This document shows positions 1 through 8,829 of a DNA stretch of 64,000 bases, in pieces; the stretch's first letter is position 1; every line of letters begins with the position of its first letter. Position numbers and translations under genes: made by a program. The notes beneath the pieces were generated by a model that was not told the DNA's origin, did no database searches, and saw only the letters and a list, made by a program, of their open reading frames with translations. This stretch comes from Ohtaekwangia sp035628875 (GTDB lineage: Bacteria; Bacteroidota; Bacteroidia; Cytophagales; Cyclobacteriaceae): assembly GCA_035628875.1 (NCBI GenBank), contig DASPIZ010000046.1, positions 1-64,000 on the forward strand, written 5' to 3'.

Positions 1-1420
1 TTTCCACCGGCGACGCGGCCAATTTGGAAGTCACGCTCTGCTTTTCATTTAATGGCGTGTGTTTCGGAAGGGAAATGGTTTCTCCCACGGGTTTGGTATA
101 CGTGTTGGAAAAACTGTGCTGTGCATACCGTGCATTCGGCGAAATAATGTAGTTGTGTGTTCCTTGTTGTGAAGGTGGTGTTAATAATTCAGGCTTACCC
201 TTCCCGTTGAGTTTAGTCCGATACAAATATTTTTGTGTGGCATTGAACGGTGAAGCCATGAAATATATATAGTCACCTTTCGCATCCAGTGATTTTACAG
301 CGATTACATCAAAATCACCAGCGGTAACCAGTGTTTCATTCTTGCCGTCGCTGCTGATCCGGTACACATGTCTCCATCCATCTTTTTCACTTTCCCAGAG
401 AAATTCTTTTCCATCCTGAAGCCATACGAAATTATGTTTAAAGTCAACAGAGTAGGGATTCTCTGCGCTTTCAGGTGTGTACACATCAACCCATGCTGCA
501 TCCTGTTCCTTAAAAATAGAAGACGTATTTCCGCTAGACGCGTTTGCACGAATGATGAGACTTTGATTTTGCTTTCTGTTCAACTGCTGTAAAAGGACGT
601 CGTTTGTGCCTGGAATAAACTCTGCCCGAACAATATAGTGTTCTCGTGGATCACCAGCGACTTTAAGCCAGGTCGTTTTGGCGGTGGCGATATCTGCAAC
701 GCCCAGCCTGCACGCCGATGGTTGCCGGCCTACTTTCGGATATTCTACCGGGATAATTTTCGAGTAAACAGAATCGGTATTGTTGATCATATAGAAATCA
801 GGTGTATCACGCGCATCTATTTGCCAGTATAGAACAGATTTGCTGTCGGGACTCCAGCGAATACCATCACGACAGGCGAATTCTTCTTCGTACACCCAGT
901 CAAACGTTCCGTTAATGAATTTACGGGTACCATCGGTTGTTAAGGCTTTAACCTGGTTTGATGTTAAGTCTTCTACATAAACATTGTAGTCACTTACGTA
1001 GGCGACCTTTGTACCATCGGGACTTAACTTGGCGAACATAAGTGATGCCACTGGTCTTGCTTTACCGAGTTGTGTTAGCTTATTCGTGGATAAGTCGAGG
1101 AGCCAGTAATCACCCCGTGTTTTAATTCGCCATACACGCGTAGCGTTGGTGTAGAGAAGCACTTTCTTCTGATCCGCAGTAACGGAGAACAGATCTACCG
1201 TAAGCGGTGCTGTTGCACCTGTCGGGGTAAGTTGTTGCGCAGTAGCGAATACGTTACGCGAATTGGCGGGTAAGGTGTATTGAACAATTTCATTTTCTTC
1301 AATACGATAATAAGCGTTTCCGTCGGCGGCCCACTTCATCGCTTGCTGCGCCTGAAGCGAGGTGAACAGGAAGAATACAATCAGGAATACAATTCCTTTC
1401 AGTCGGTTAATGATTATCAT
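1..1420 (-). CDS. Dipeptidyl peptidase IV (S9B) N-terminal part, runs off window
   Basis: This is a secreted serine peptidase of the prolyl oligopeptidase class that removes N-terminal X-Pro dipeptides. The frame is open from the ATG at 1420 to the window edge, 473 codons. It begins with a hydrophobic signal peptide ending near SLQAQ, followed by beta-propeller sequence. The residues DWVYEEEF about 180 residues in match the double-Glu motif with which DPP4 enzymes hold the substrate amino terminus. The alpha/beta-hydrolase domain with the Ser-Asp-His triad lies outside the window, so activity cannot be judged. The DPP4 subgroup is inferred from the EE motif; a closely related S9 dipeptidyl peptidase is possible. 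Confidence 0.85.
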   Translation of the reverse strand, partial: MIIINRLKGIVFLIVFFLFTSLQAQQAMKWAADGNAYYRIEENEIVQYTLPANSRNVFATAQQLTPTGATAPLTVDLFSVTADQKKVLLYTNATRVWRIKTRGDYWLLDLSTNKLTQLGKARPVASLMFAKLSPDGTKVAYVSDYNVYVEDLTSNQVKALTTDGTRKFINGTFDWVYEEEFACRDGIRWSPDSKSVLYWQIDARDTPDFYMINNTDSVYSKIIPVEYPKVGRQPSACRLGVADIATAKTTWLKVAGDPREHYIVRAEFIPGTNDVLLQQLNRKQNQSLIIRANASSGNTSSIFKEQDAAWVDVYTPESAENPYSVDFKHNFVWLQDGKEFLWESEKDGWRHVYRISSDGKNETLVTAGDFDVIAVKSLDAKGDYIYFMASPFNATQKYLYRTKLNGKGKPELLTPPSQQGTHNYIISPNARYAQHSFSNTYTKPVGETISLPKHTPLNEKQSVTSKLAASPVE

Positions 1421-1476
1421 AGTTAGTCAGAATATCCTGTAATTAAACGGCTTTAAGGAAAAGATGCAATTTTAAA

Positions 1477-1587
1477 GTATGAAATACGAGGTACGCGGTT
1501 AGGTGCAGTAACCCGTAGACCCATTTTAAATTTTACGCTGCGTCCCTCCTCCTCCGTTCCTTGTACCATGTCCCTCGTACTTCCCTG
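1477..1587. repeat. Degenerate 7-bp tandem repeats (two short arrays)
   Basis: Two arrays lie in the gap before the helicase gene. At 1477-1504 the units read GTATGAA, ATACGAG, GTACGCG, GTTAGGT. At 1553-1587 they read TCCGTTC, CTTGTAC, CATGTCC, CTCGTAC, TTCCCTG. The two arrays look like opposite strands of one theme around CGTAC. Units vary, but the 7-bp register is kept. The rest of the gap from 1421 to 1721 holds only the candidate promoter. Confidence 0.5.
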
Positions 1588-1609
1588 TGGCTTATTCATT
1601 TAAAAAACG

Positions 1610-1617
1610 TACCTTTG
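1610..1617 (+). promoter_or_regulatory. Candidate Bacteroidetes -7 box for the DEAD-box helicase
   Basis: TACCTTTG fits the Bacteroidetes -7 consensus TAnnTTTG and is followed by an A/T-rich start region. The upstream -33 element is poor. It would give a leader of about 100 nt before the ATG at 1722, which is common for cold-induced RNA helicase genes. Confidence 0.45.
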
Positions 1618-1721
1618 CACATTATTTAAACAAAACAGGCTTGAGTGCATGAAAAAAGCCAATCCCGAAAGGAATGGATCCTTAATTTTCTCAGGCTAAT
1701 TATCCAAAATCTTATTAATTA

Positions 1722-3479
1722 ATGAAATCTTTTGAAACCCTTGGTTTATCTAAGGGATTGGTAGAGTCGGTTCAGCAGATCGGCTTTGAAACACCAACAC
1801 CGATACAGGAAAAAGCCATTCCTGTGCTGCTGAATGGAAACCGCGATTTCGTCGGTTTAGCCCAAACCGGAACTGGTAAAACCGCTGCCTTTGGTTTACC
1901 GCTGCTTGAACTGGTGGACGACTCCAGCCGGTTTACGCAGGCACTAGTACTCGCTCCAACACGTGAGCTGGGTTTACAGATCACTAACGATCTTGAGAAT
2001 TTTTCTGAGAAATTTAAATCATTCAACATTGTTGCCGTTTACGGAGGAGCCAGTATCAGCGAGCAAATCCGTAAAGTGAAAAAAGGCGCGCACATCATCG
2101 TGGCTACACCAGGTCGTCTTATTGACTTGATTGATCGTAAAGCCATCAATCTAAGCACAGTAAAATACATTGTGCTGGATGAGGCTGATGAAATGCTGAA
2201 CATGGGCTTTAAAGACGATCTCGATAAAATTCTTTCTTTTACACCGGAAGATAAAAGCACCTGGTTGTTTTCGGCCACCATGCCGAGAGAAGTCCGGTCG
2301 ATCATGAAGAACTACATGACTGATCCTTTCGAGTTAACAGTTGGAGAGCAAAATACAGGAAATGTAAACATTGAGCATCATTATGTAGTGATCCAGGATA
2401 AAGACCGTTACCTGGCATTAAAACGTATTCTGGATTTTACGCCTGAAATTTTTGGTTTGATCTTCTGCCGTACCAGGATCGATACACAACGTGTAGCAGA
2501 AATGCTTATGAAGGATGGATATAATGCGGATGCTTTACATGGCGATCTTACCCAGCAACAACGCGATCGGGTGATGATGAAATTCCGTGATCGTTCTCTT
2601 CAGATCCTTGTCGCCACCGACGTAGCTGCACGGGGTATTGATGTAGACGATATCACACACGTTATTCACCTGAACATTCCGGATGAAATGGAATTCTATA
2701 CCCATCGCAGCGGACGAACTGCTCGCGCGGGTAAAAAAGGGATTTCGATTGCCATGATTTCAAAACGGGAATTGGGTAAAGTTAAGCAGATTGAGAAAAC
2801 ATTGAAGAGCCCGTTCAAACGGATGATGATCCCAACAGGGCCGGATGTTTGTCAAAAACAATTACTGGCACTGATGCATAAGATTCGCGTGGTAAAGGTA
2901 AATGAAGAAGAGATTGTTGAATTTTTACCAGCTGTGTATGCGGAACTAGAAGATCTGACAAAGCAGGAACTGATCAAACGTTTCGCTTCAATTGAATTTA
3001 ACCGGTTCCTGGATTATTATAGAAATGCACCCGATCTCAACGTTGAAGGTAAGCGCGGTGACGCCGGCTCTGAACGTTCCGGTTCAGGAAGCAGATTCTT
3101 TATCAACCTCGGAAAGATGGATGGAATCGATGTGTCTCGATTGATAGAGTTTATCGACGATTATGCCGGTGTAAGTAAAAAAGACATTGGTAAGATCGAT
3201 CTCAAAGGTGCCTATTCCTTTTTTGAAGTCGATCCCGGTAAGGTGGATGACGTATTAAAAGGACTGAATGGTACTACCTATAAAGGAAGACAGGTCCGTG
3301 TAGAGGTGACAGAGAACAAAGAATATTCTTCTTCCAGAAGCTCTTCCAGTCGCGGAAGTCGTGACAGCCGCGACAGTCGTGATGGCCGAAGCGGGAGATC
3401 TTCTTCTGGATCTTCCTCAGGCAGAAGCTACCCTAAAAAAGGTGGTTCTTCTGATGGAAAGAAAAGGTGGAAGTCGTAG
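1722..3479 (+). CDS. DEAD-box ATP-dependent RNA helicase with DbpA-type RNA-binding domain
   Basis: This is a cytoplasmic RNA helicase of the DeaD/CsdA/DbpA kind, expected to remodel rRNA or mRNA structure. All core motifs are visible: the Q motif TPTPIQ (residues 24-29), Walker A AQTGTGKT (47-54), PTREL (80-84), DEAD (153-156), SAT (184-186), ATDVAARGID and HRSGRTARAG. A DbpA-type RNA-binding domain follows near residues 445-525, beginning at SRFFINLGKMDG. The tail is a low-complexity Ser/Arg/Gly stretch, typical of nonspecific RNA contact. At 585 residues it resembles DeaD/CsdA more than the shorter DbpA. The start is the first ATG after a leader of about 100 nt. Confidence 0.93.
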   Translation: MKSFETLGLSKGLVESVQQIGFETPTPIQEKAIPVLLNGNRDFVGLAQTGTGKTAAFGLPLLELVDDSSRFTQALVLAPTRELGLQITNDLENFSEKFKSFNIVAVYGGASISEQIRKVKKGAHIIVATPGRLIDLIDRKAINLSTVKYIVLDEADEMLNMGFKDDLDKILSFTPEDKSTWLFSATMPREVRSIMKNYMTDPFELTVGEQNTGNVNIEHHYVVIQDKDRYLALKRILDFTPEIFGLIFCRTRIDTQRVAEMLMKDGYNADALHGDLTQQQRDRVMMKFRDRSLQILVATDVAARGIDVDDITHVIHLNIPDEMEFYTHRSGRTARAGKKGISIAMISKRELGKVKQIEKTLKSPFKRMMIPTGPDVCQKQLLALMHKIRVVKVNEEEIVEFLPAVYAELEDLTKQELIKRFASIEFNRFLDYYRNAPDLNVEGKRGDAGSERSGSGSRFFINLGKMDGIDVSRLIEFIDDYAGVSKKDIGKIDLKGAYSFFEVDPGKVDDVLKGLNGTTYKGRQVRVEVTENKEYSSSRSSSSRGSRDSRDSRDGRSGRSSSGSSSGRSYPKKGGSSDGKKRWKS

Positions 3480-3482
3480 GAG

Positions 3483-3593
3483 TTCAAGGTTCGAAGTTCA
3501 AGGTTCTAAGTTCGAAGTTCAAAGTTCAAGATTGGGCTGGCGCATCTTGATGTGATTGCGGAGTTGTTTGATGTTTGACGTTTGATGTTTGAG
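3483..3593. repeat. Two 7-bp repeat arrays downstream of the helicase gene
   Basis: At 3483-3531 seven units of the form TTCAAGG, TTCGAAG, TTCTAAG follow one another without gaps. At 3566-3593 four units GTTTGAT, GTTTGAC, GTTTGAT, GTTTGAG follow. The two motifs are close to reverse complements (TTCAAAC versus GTTTGAA), so the arrays face each other and could pair as RNA. They start 3 bp after the helicase stop codon. Confidence 0.75.
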
Positions 3594-3826
3594 GTTGGTT
3601 TTCGAAAACTGACAAATTATCAGAGTTGAAACTTGTAACCCAGGCCTATACTATATTTGAAAGCTCTTAAGTTTATCGAGCTCATACTTGTGACCATTTT
3701 ATAAATCCATTGCATTTTTTGATTCCTGTGTCCAGCTTCGTAGAAGAGGAGTGCGTCAAAAAAGAAATCAGAAAATGCAATGGTTCCCACCAAACATCGA
3801 CACCCATAAGCTACAGTCCAACACAC

Positions 3827-3921
3827 TCGCAGCTCGAAACTCGTGGCTCGCAGCTATTTCGAAACCTCGGAAGTTATCGCAATCAACTTGAACCTTGCAG
3901 CCTGTAGCTTAAAGCTTACGT
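3827..3921. repeat. Further 7-bp repeat arrays before the membrane regulator gene
   Basis: At 3827-3854 the units are TCGCAGC, TCGAAAC, TCGTGGC, TCGCAGC. At 3887-3921 they are CTTGAAC, CTTGCAG, CCTGTAG, CTTAAAG, CTTACGT. The unit sequence differs from the arrays at 3.5 kb but the period is the same. Apart from these arrays, the gap 3480-4036 shows no gene or terminator that I can support. Confidence 0.6.
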
Positions 3922-4036
3922 AAAAACCATAAGTTTATCGGAATCCACCAAGAAGCTTTTCTAAAAAACACATAACTTACGAATCCAAACAACTCGTGGC
4001 TAGTACAGCACGGCTTTTTAGGAAACGAACACATTT

Positions 4037-5404
4037 ATGCAGAACGATTTCGACGATCTCTTGCTTACGAAATGCAGACAGCTTATCGAACAAAAGCTGG
4101 GATGGGGTAGTAGTGAGATCTGGACAAACCAAGACTTCGATGTTCTTAGTGAGTTAATTGAGAAAGAAACAAAGGTGACGTTAAGTGTTGCCACGCTCAA
4201 ACGAATTTGGGGCAAAGTTAAATACACGTCGCGCCCAACAACTACAACCCTTGATACGCTTGCCCAATTTATCGGATACCAGAATTGGAGAGTATTCAAA
4301 CTTGAGCAACTCAGTGCGGAAGAAACGGTAGTACCCGGTCAGGATGGATCGTTGCCTGGAAGTGATGCGAGCCTGGTACCGCATTCTCGTGACGTTCCCA
4401 AGCCCGAAACTGTTGAAACGAAACGACGGAAACCTTTCGTTGTTTATGCTATCGCCGTTTGTTCAGCGATCGTGATATTACTGTTGTCATCGCTAATGCG
4501 CAATGGTGAAAAAAATGTTAAGTCTGATGAGCCAGCTGATTTTTCTTTCAGCAGTAAAAAAATCCTAACAGAAGGTGTTCCGAATTCAGTGATCTTCGAC
4601 TATGATGCAACTGCTGCAGGCGCAGATGATACGATATTTATTCAGCAGTCTTGGGATGAAAGATTACGTGCTCGGGTAAACAGGGTGGAACATAGTCATG
4701 CATCGATATATTATTACCCTGGTTTTTTCCAGGCGAAGCTTGTAGTGAATGATCGTGTGATGAAGGAACACAACCTCTACATTCGTTCCAATGGATGGGT
4801 CCCTGTAATTGAACAATCTGACGTTCCCGTGTATTTTAAAGAACGTGAAGTTATTCAAAACGGTGTAATGACCATTCCTGTTGAGCGAATCGAAGCTAGC
4901 GGAATTGCCTTACAACCGGAAACACCCTGGGTTGCGTTTTATAATGCGCGCACCTTTGGCGAGCTGATGAGTGATAATTTTATTTTCGAAACTGAAGTTC
5001 GTAATGATTATAGTCAGGGCGCAGGTGTTTGTCAGCTTACCGAGATACACATACAACTTGAAGGTGGTGTAATCGCTGTGCCACTCTCCATAAAAGGTTG
5101 CGTTTCCAAACTATTATTTGGGGATATGACCGGCAGGATAACGGACACTTCGTCTTTGGGATGTGATTTTTCAGATTGGATAAATGTGCGTTATGAAGTA
5201 AGAAACCGAAAAGGCCAGATCTTTATTGATAATAAAAAAGTTTATGATACCAATCTCGATGTTAATCCGAAAAAAATTGTCGGTCTCCTTTATCGTTTTC
5301 AGGGTACTGGAAGTGTAAATTTTGTGAAACTATCGAGTATTGATGGTAGGGAAATTTATAAAGATGATTTCAACCCGCCCTTGAACGATCAACCCAATGA
5401 GTAA
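4037..5404 (+). CDS. Membrane-anchored protein with N-terminal DNA-binding-like domain
   Basis: No named family is claimed. Residues 1-95 are charged and helical. They contain the pattern LSVATLKRIWG followed by TLDTLAQFIGYQNW, which is typical of a helix-turn-helix-like domain found at the N terminus of many Bacteroidetes membrane proteins. One transmembrane helix follows (about residues 135-157), preceded by basic KRRK, so the N terminus is predicted cytoplasmic. The remaining 300 residues would be periplasmic and look beta-rich, with a likely LamG-like second half. The layout suggests signalling from the envelope to DNA. The gene overlaps the next by 8 bp, so the two are probably co-translated. 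Confidence 0.7.
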   Translation: MQNDFDDLLLTKCRQLIEQKLGWGSSEIWTNQDFDVLSELIEKETKVTLSVATLKRIWGKVKYTSRPTTTTLDTLAQFIGYQNWRVFKLEQLSAEETVVPGQDGSLPGSDASLVPHSRDVPKPETVETKRRKPFVVYAIAVCSAIVILLLSSLMRNGEKNVKSDEPADFSFSSKKILTEGVPNSVIFDYDATAAGADDTIFIQQSWDERLRARVNRVEHSHASIYYYPGFFQAKLVVNDRVMKEHNLYIRSNGWVPVIEQSDVPVYFKEREVIQNGVMTIPVERIEASGIALQPETPWVAFYNARTFGELMSDNFIFETEVRNDYSQGAGVCQLTEIHIQLEGGVIAVPLSIKGCVSKLLFGDMTGRITDTSSLGCDFSDWINVRYEVRNRKGQIFIDNKKVYDTNLDVNPKKIVGLLYRFQGTGSVNFVKLSSIDGREIYKDDFNPPLNDQPNE

Positions 5405-6113
5405 ACCGACGCTGCGAAAGAATATACGCCTTTTTATTTTTGTTGGTCTGATTGTGTCAGTTAATACCATGGCACAAACCCACGTTAAGGTTGCTGGCGC
5501 CATGAGAAACGTAATGCGCAAAGGCGAAATTTTCGGAATAATTAACCTCGACACGATCCGAAATAAAACTGGTTTGTACGGGCTCGGTCCCGTCGAATAC
5601 CTTGCGGGTGAACTATTGATCATTGATGGTAGATCGTATCGGTCTAAGGTACGCAACGCTTCAAGCATGGTGGTTGAAGAAACATACCAAACGAAAGCGC
5701 CGTTTTTTGTCTATGCTAATGCAGTTGCCTGGGACGAGCACATGTTACCGGTGGAAATTAAAACGATTCAACAACTAGAGCGCTACATGGATAGCCTCAC
5801 CGTAAACAAGAAGCGACCCTTTGTATTTAAACTTTCAGGACCAATTGTGCATGCCAAAATTCATTTGCAAAATCTTCCTGAAGGAACTGAGATTAATTCG
5901 CCTGAAGATGCACATCGCTGGAAGGTGAATTATGAAATCAAGGATCGCGAAGTTGATATCGTGGGTTTCTTTTCAAGTGCGCACCAGGGTATATTCACGC
6001 ATCACGATTCATTTCTTCACATGCATATGATCACAAAAGAAAGGGATCAGATGGGACATCTGGACGAGATTATTTTTCAGAAAGGAATAAAATTATACTT
6101 ACCGATAGAATAA
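5397..6113 (+). CDS. Secreted alpha-acetolactate decarboxylase-like protein
   Basis: The sequence follows the acetolactate decarboxylase fold, whose classical enzyme turns 2-acetolactate into acetoin. Visible landmarks are GLYGLGPVEYLAGELLIIDG, with the conserved active-site Glu in AGEL, and the zinc-ligand set HMH plus GH near residues 208, 210 and 221. The active-site Arg of characterised enzymes appears to be replaced in the stretch AKIHLQ. An N-terminal hydrophobic segment ending at TMAQ predicts export. Export and the missing Arg make a role in acetoin synthesis uncertain; it may be a divergent zinc protein. It is translationally coupled to the membrane-anchored protein upstream. Confidence 0.7.
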   Translation: MSKPTLRKNIRLFIFVGLIVSVNTMAQTHVKVAGAMRNVMRKGEIFGIINLDTIRNKTGLYGLGPVEYLAGELLIIDGRSYRSKVRNASSMVVEETYQTKAPFFVYANAVAWDEHMLPVEIKTIQQLERYMDSLTVNKKRPFVFKLSGPIVHAKIHLQNLPEGTEINSPEDAHRWKVNYEIKDREVDIVGFFSSAHQGIFTHHDSFLHMHMITKERDQMGHLDEIIFQKGIKLYLPIE

Positions 6114-6121
6114 TCTCCATC

Positions 6122-7252
6122 TTATTTTAGTACCAACTGCTTGATGCAAACAGGCGAAGGGATTTTACTTTGTTGAGAAATGTAAGTTAATAGTCCTGTT
6201 TTTGGATTAATACGGAAGATGCTAATGTTATCGGTATTTTGATTTGCCACCCAGATGTATCGGCCCTTTTTATCAACAAGGAAATTCCGTGGTGTTTCAC
6301 CCCTGGTTTTTTCATGGCCTGTCAATTTGATTTTTCCATCGGGAGCAATGGAGAATATCGACAATGCATTGTGCCCGCGGTTCGATAAGTAAAGGAATTT
6401 TCCTGTCGGATCAGTATGGATATCGGCGCTTGTGTTTACTTCCCGAAATAGTAACGGTAAAGAGCGAACCGTATCCTGTATTATTTTAAGATTGCCTGTT
6501 GTAGGATTAATTTCGAATACCCCTACTGTTGAAGTAAGCTCTTCGGAGCTGTAAGCGGTCTTCCCGTTAGGATGTATGGTGAAGTGCCGGGGTCCTGATC
6601 CGGGGGCAACTTTAACTACACCTTTATCAGTGGAAGTGATTTTTCCGTTTTTAGCATCAATGGCGTAGGTATAAATTTTATCTGTGCCAAGGTCAGAAAC
6701 GTAGACGTAACGATTGTCTCGCGATACAATGGCAGAATGAATGTGAGGATCGTTCTGACGGAATTTGTTTACGCTTGATCCATTGTATTTTTTAGCATCC
6801 GAAAGGGCGCCCAGTGATCCATCTTGTAAAATTTGGAGTACTACAAAATTTCCTTCCTCATAATTGGAAATAAAGGCAAGGTCACCGGTTCTGTCGAGGC
6901 TGATATGGCAAGGCTCTTTTCCGTACGAGGAAACGTGATTGAGGAAGGTAAGCTTCCCGGTTTTTTGATTGATCGTAAAGGATGATGCGGAGCCTGTATT
7001 TACATCGCCATCAATTCCGCCCCGGTTTACGGCATACAGATATTTACCTGAAGGATGAACTTCCAAATAGGTGGGACTTGCGAGATCATGAATGGTCTGA
7101 ATCAGTTTCAGTGTGCCTTTTGCTCTGTTAACTTCAAATACATAAATCCCTTTGCTTTCACGAATGGAATACGTTCCTACGTATAAAATTTCTTTTTGGG
7201 CGAAGGAAATCAAGGGCAACAATAGGCCACAGACGAGGATAAGCGTTTTCAT
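6122..7252 (-). CDS. Secreted lactonase-type seven-bladed beta-propeller
   Basis: This belongs to the 6-phosphogluconolactonase-like (YbhE/Pgl type) beta-propeller family. The signal peptide ends at SFAQ. Repeated blade motifs of the type HPSGKYLYAVNRG, DPTGKFLYLSNRGH and DKKGRYIWVANQNTDNIS are spaced through the 376 residues. In E. coli the cytoplasmic relative hydrolyses 6-phosphogluconolactone. The exported Bacteroidetes versions probably act on another lactone or sugar, so the substrate is left open. It converges with the acetolactate-decarboxylase-like gene, stops 8 bp apart. Confidence 0.85.
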   Translation of the reverse strand: MKTLILVCGLLLPLISFAQKEILYVGTYSIRESKGIYVFEVNRAKGTLKLIQTIHDLASPTYLEVHPSGKYLYAVNRGGIDGDVNTGSASSFTINQKTGKLTFLNHVSSYGKEPCHISLDRTGDLAFISNYEEGNFVVLQILQDGSLGALSDAKKYNGSSVNKFRQNDPHIHSAIVSRDNRYVYVSDLGTDKIYTYAIDAKNGKITSTDKGVVKVAPGSGPRHFTIHPNGKTAYSSEELTSTVGVFEINPTTGNLKIIQDTVRSLPLLFREVNTSADIHTDPTGKFLYLSNRGHNALSIFSIAPDGKIKLTGHEKTRGETPRNFLVDKKGRYIWVANQNTDNISIFRINPKTGLLTYISQQSKIPSPVCIKQLVLK

Positions 7253-7533
7253 AGGCGAAATACAAATATCTTAAATGGAGTTACCAATTAAGCATAGATT
7301 TGGATGAAAATTTGTGTATTCATATTGAAAACATCACATCCTTTTAATAAATTATCTTATTGGACTTTACACCAGGTTATCGACTTTTTGGTAGTCGATA
7401 CCTTCGTATATTAGGTTCGTCCCTCAAGGATGTAAATTGCAGAACCGTTCGGAATTTTATTTCATTGCAATATGTTTCAATTCATGAATCATTTTTTACC
7501 CGTTGTTTCATGCAACGATCGACTAAATAAACA

Positions 7534-8268
7534 ATGAAAAGAAGTGTGAAATTTATATTGGCGCTAACCTTCGTCGGAATTACAACTGGTTATCGTTGTT
7601 TTGCACAAGAAGCAAAGCAAAAGTTCTCTATTCCGTCAGAATTGTTTGCAGAAAGGATCCATAAAACTCCTGATGCTATTATCCTTGATGTTCGAACACA
7701 GGAAGAAGTTAAGGGAGGCTACATTGAAGGAGCGCAGCATATGGATTATAGATCTAAAGCATTTAAAGCCGAAGTGGCAAAACTGGATAAAGGAAAACCC
7801 TACTATGTTTATTGTCTTTCCGGTGGCAGGAGCGGAGAGGCAGCTAAATATATGCGCAGCATTGGCTTTGAGGAAGTCTATGATATGAAAGGTGGATTGT
7901 TATCATGGCAAAAAAATAATCTGCCGATTACAACAAAAGCCGATCATAAACGCCTGGATAAAATATCCCGGGAAGTGTATAATACCATGGTTTCGTCAGA
8001 TACGCTTGTGCTGGTAGATTTTTACGCGCCATGGTGTGCGCCCTGTAAAAAAATGGAACCTATACTGAAAGAATTAGCTGCAGAAAATATGGGGATGGTG
8101 AAATTGATACGCCTTAACGTGGATGAGAATAAAGATTTAGCGAAGCAACTTGGTGTAGTAGAAATTCCGGTTGTAAAATATTACCGCAGCGGTAAAGAAT
8201 ATTGGACCCATACTGGCTTTGCCGACAAAACAATGTTGCAGGAAGCGATGCAGGCAATTCACAAGTAA
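7534..8268 (+). CDS. Exported rhodanese-thioredoxin fusion protein
   Basis: After a signal peptide (about residues 1-25) there is a rhodanese domain whose active-site loop is CLSGGR, with Cys94. A thioredoxin domain follows with the redox pair WCAPC at 167-171. The first domain can carry a persulfide and the second can reduce disulfides, so a joint role in periplasmic sulfur or thiol chemistry is a reasonable inference. Both catalytic motifs are intact. The length of 244 residues is the sum of the two domains with a short linker. The tRNA-Pro gene lies downstream. Confidence 0.88.
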   Translation: MKRSVKFILALTFVGITTGYRCFAQEAKQKFSIPSELFAERIHKTPDAIILDVRTQEEVKGGYIEGAQHMDYRSKAFKAEVAKLDKGKPYYVYCLSGGRSGEAAKYMRSIGFEEVYDMKGGLLSWQKNNLPITTKADHKRLDKISREVYNTMVSSDTLVLVDFYAPWCAPCKKMEPILKELAAENMGMVKLIRLNVDENKDLAKQLGVVEIPVVKYYRSGKEYWTHTGFADKTMLQEAMQAIHK

Positions 8269-8414
8269 GCTCTCCTCAAACAAATTATAATAAATTCTTA
8301 AAGACTCGTTTCAATCGCGTTTAGTGAATGTTTACTGATCTGCAATAAACTGTCATATTGTAAAACCTTGGGGTATTTAATCTTTATTATTATAATTGCA
8401 GCCATTCAGAATTT

Positions 8415-8489
8415 CGGGGTGTAGCGCAGCCCGGTTAGCGCACCACGTTAGGGACGTGGGGGTCGGATGTTCGAATCATCTCACCCCGA
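8415..8489 (+). tRNA. tRNA-Pro, anticodon AGG
   Basis: A full cloverleaf can be drawn. The acceptor stem CGGGGTG/CACCCCG is perfect, the D stem is GCGC/GCGC, the anticodon stem is CCACG/CGTGG with loop TTAGGGA, and the T arm contains TTCGAAT. The anticodon at 8450-8452 is AGG, with G37 as in other proline tRNAs. The CCA end is not encoded. A34 is unusual for a bacterial proline tRNA; see findings. Confidence 0.9.
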
Positions 8490-8493
8490 CTCT

Positions 8494-8525
8494 GCCCGCC
8501 CAAGCTTTAGCGACGGCGGGCTTTT
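8494..8525 (+). terminator. Rho-independent terminator after tRNA-Pro
   Basis: The stem GCCCGCC pairs with GGCGGGC across a 14-base loop and is followed by TTTTTGTTT. It sits 4 bp after the tRNA. Confidence 0.8.
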
Positions 8526-8829
8526 TGTTTATAGCCGCCCTTTGAGCGTAAAGGAAGTGCAGGCTACGTCGGGCTGGCTGTGCGATATGCAAACCCCGAA
8601 ACCCATTGTTGTGCAACAAATAAGAACCGGAATTGCGATCACGTAGATACGAACACGAGCCAGGTGAATTGTTTATTCGTTGAGTGTGTGGATTTACAGC
8701 CGACAGTCTGGTCGGTCTCCTTATCAGCTATGCCCCTGTTGCGTTTCATTCCATAAAAGCATCGAAGGCCTATCCCTCTGAGGCGTTGAAATCAGAATGA
8801 AAATGGATTTAGGTGGCCTAATGACCGCT
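8526..8829. other. Intergenic stretch with nothing recognisable
   Basis: About 300 bases between the tRNA-Pro terminator and the stop of the next minus-strand gene. I see no convincing coding frame, RNA gene or repeat. Confidence 0.4.

Noticed and set aside
1772..2305. Antisense frames inside the helicase gene
   Set aside because: They are reverse-strand shadows of a conserved coding region, with Ser/Arg-rich nonsense composition.
8415..8489. tRNA-Pro as a pseudogene
   Set aside because: All stems pair well, the T loop is canonical, and a terminator follows directly, so the gene looks functional despite the unusual anticodon.
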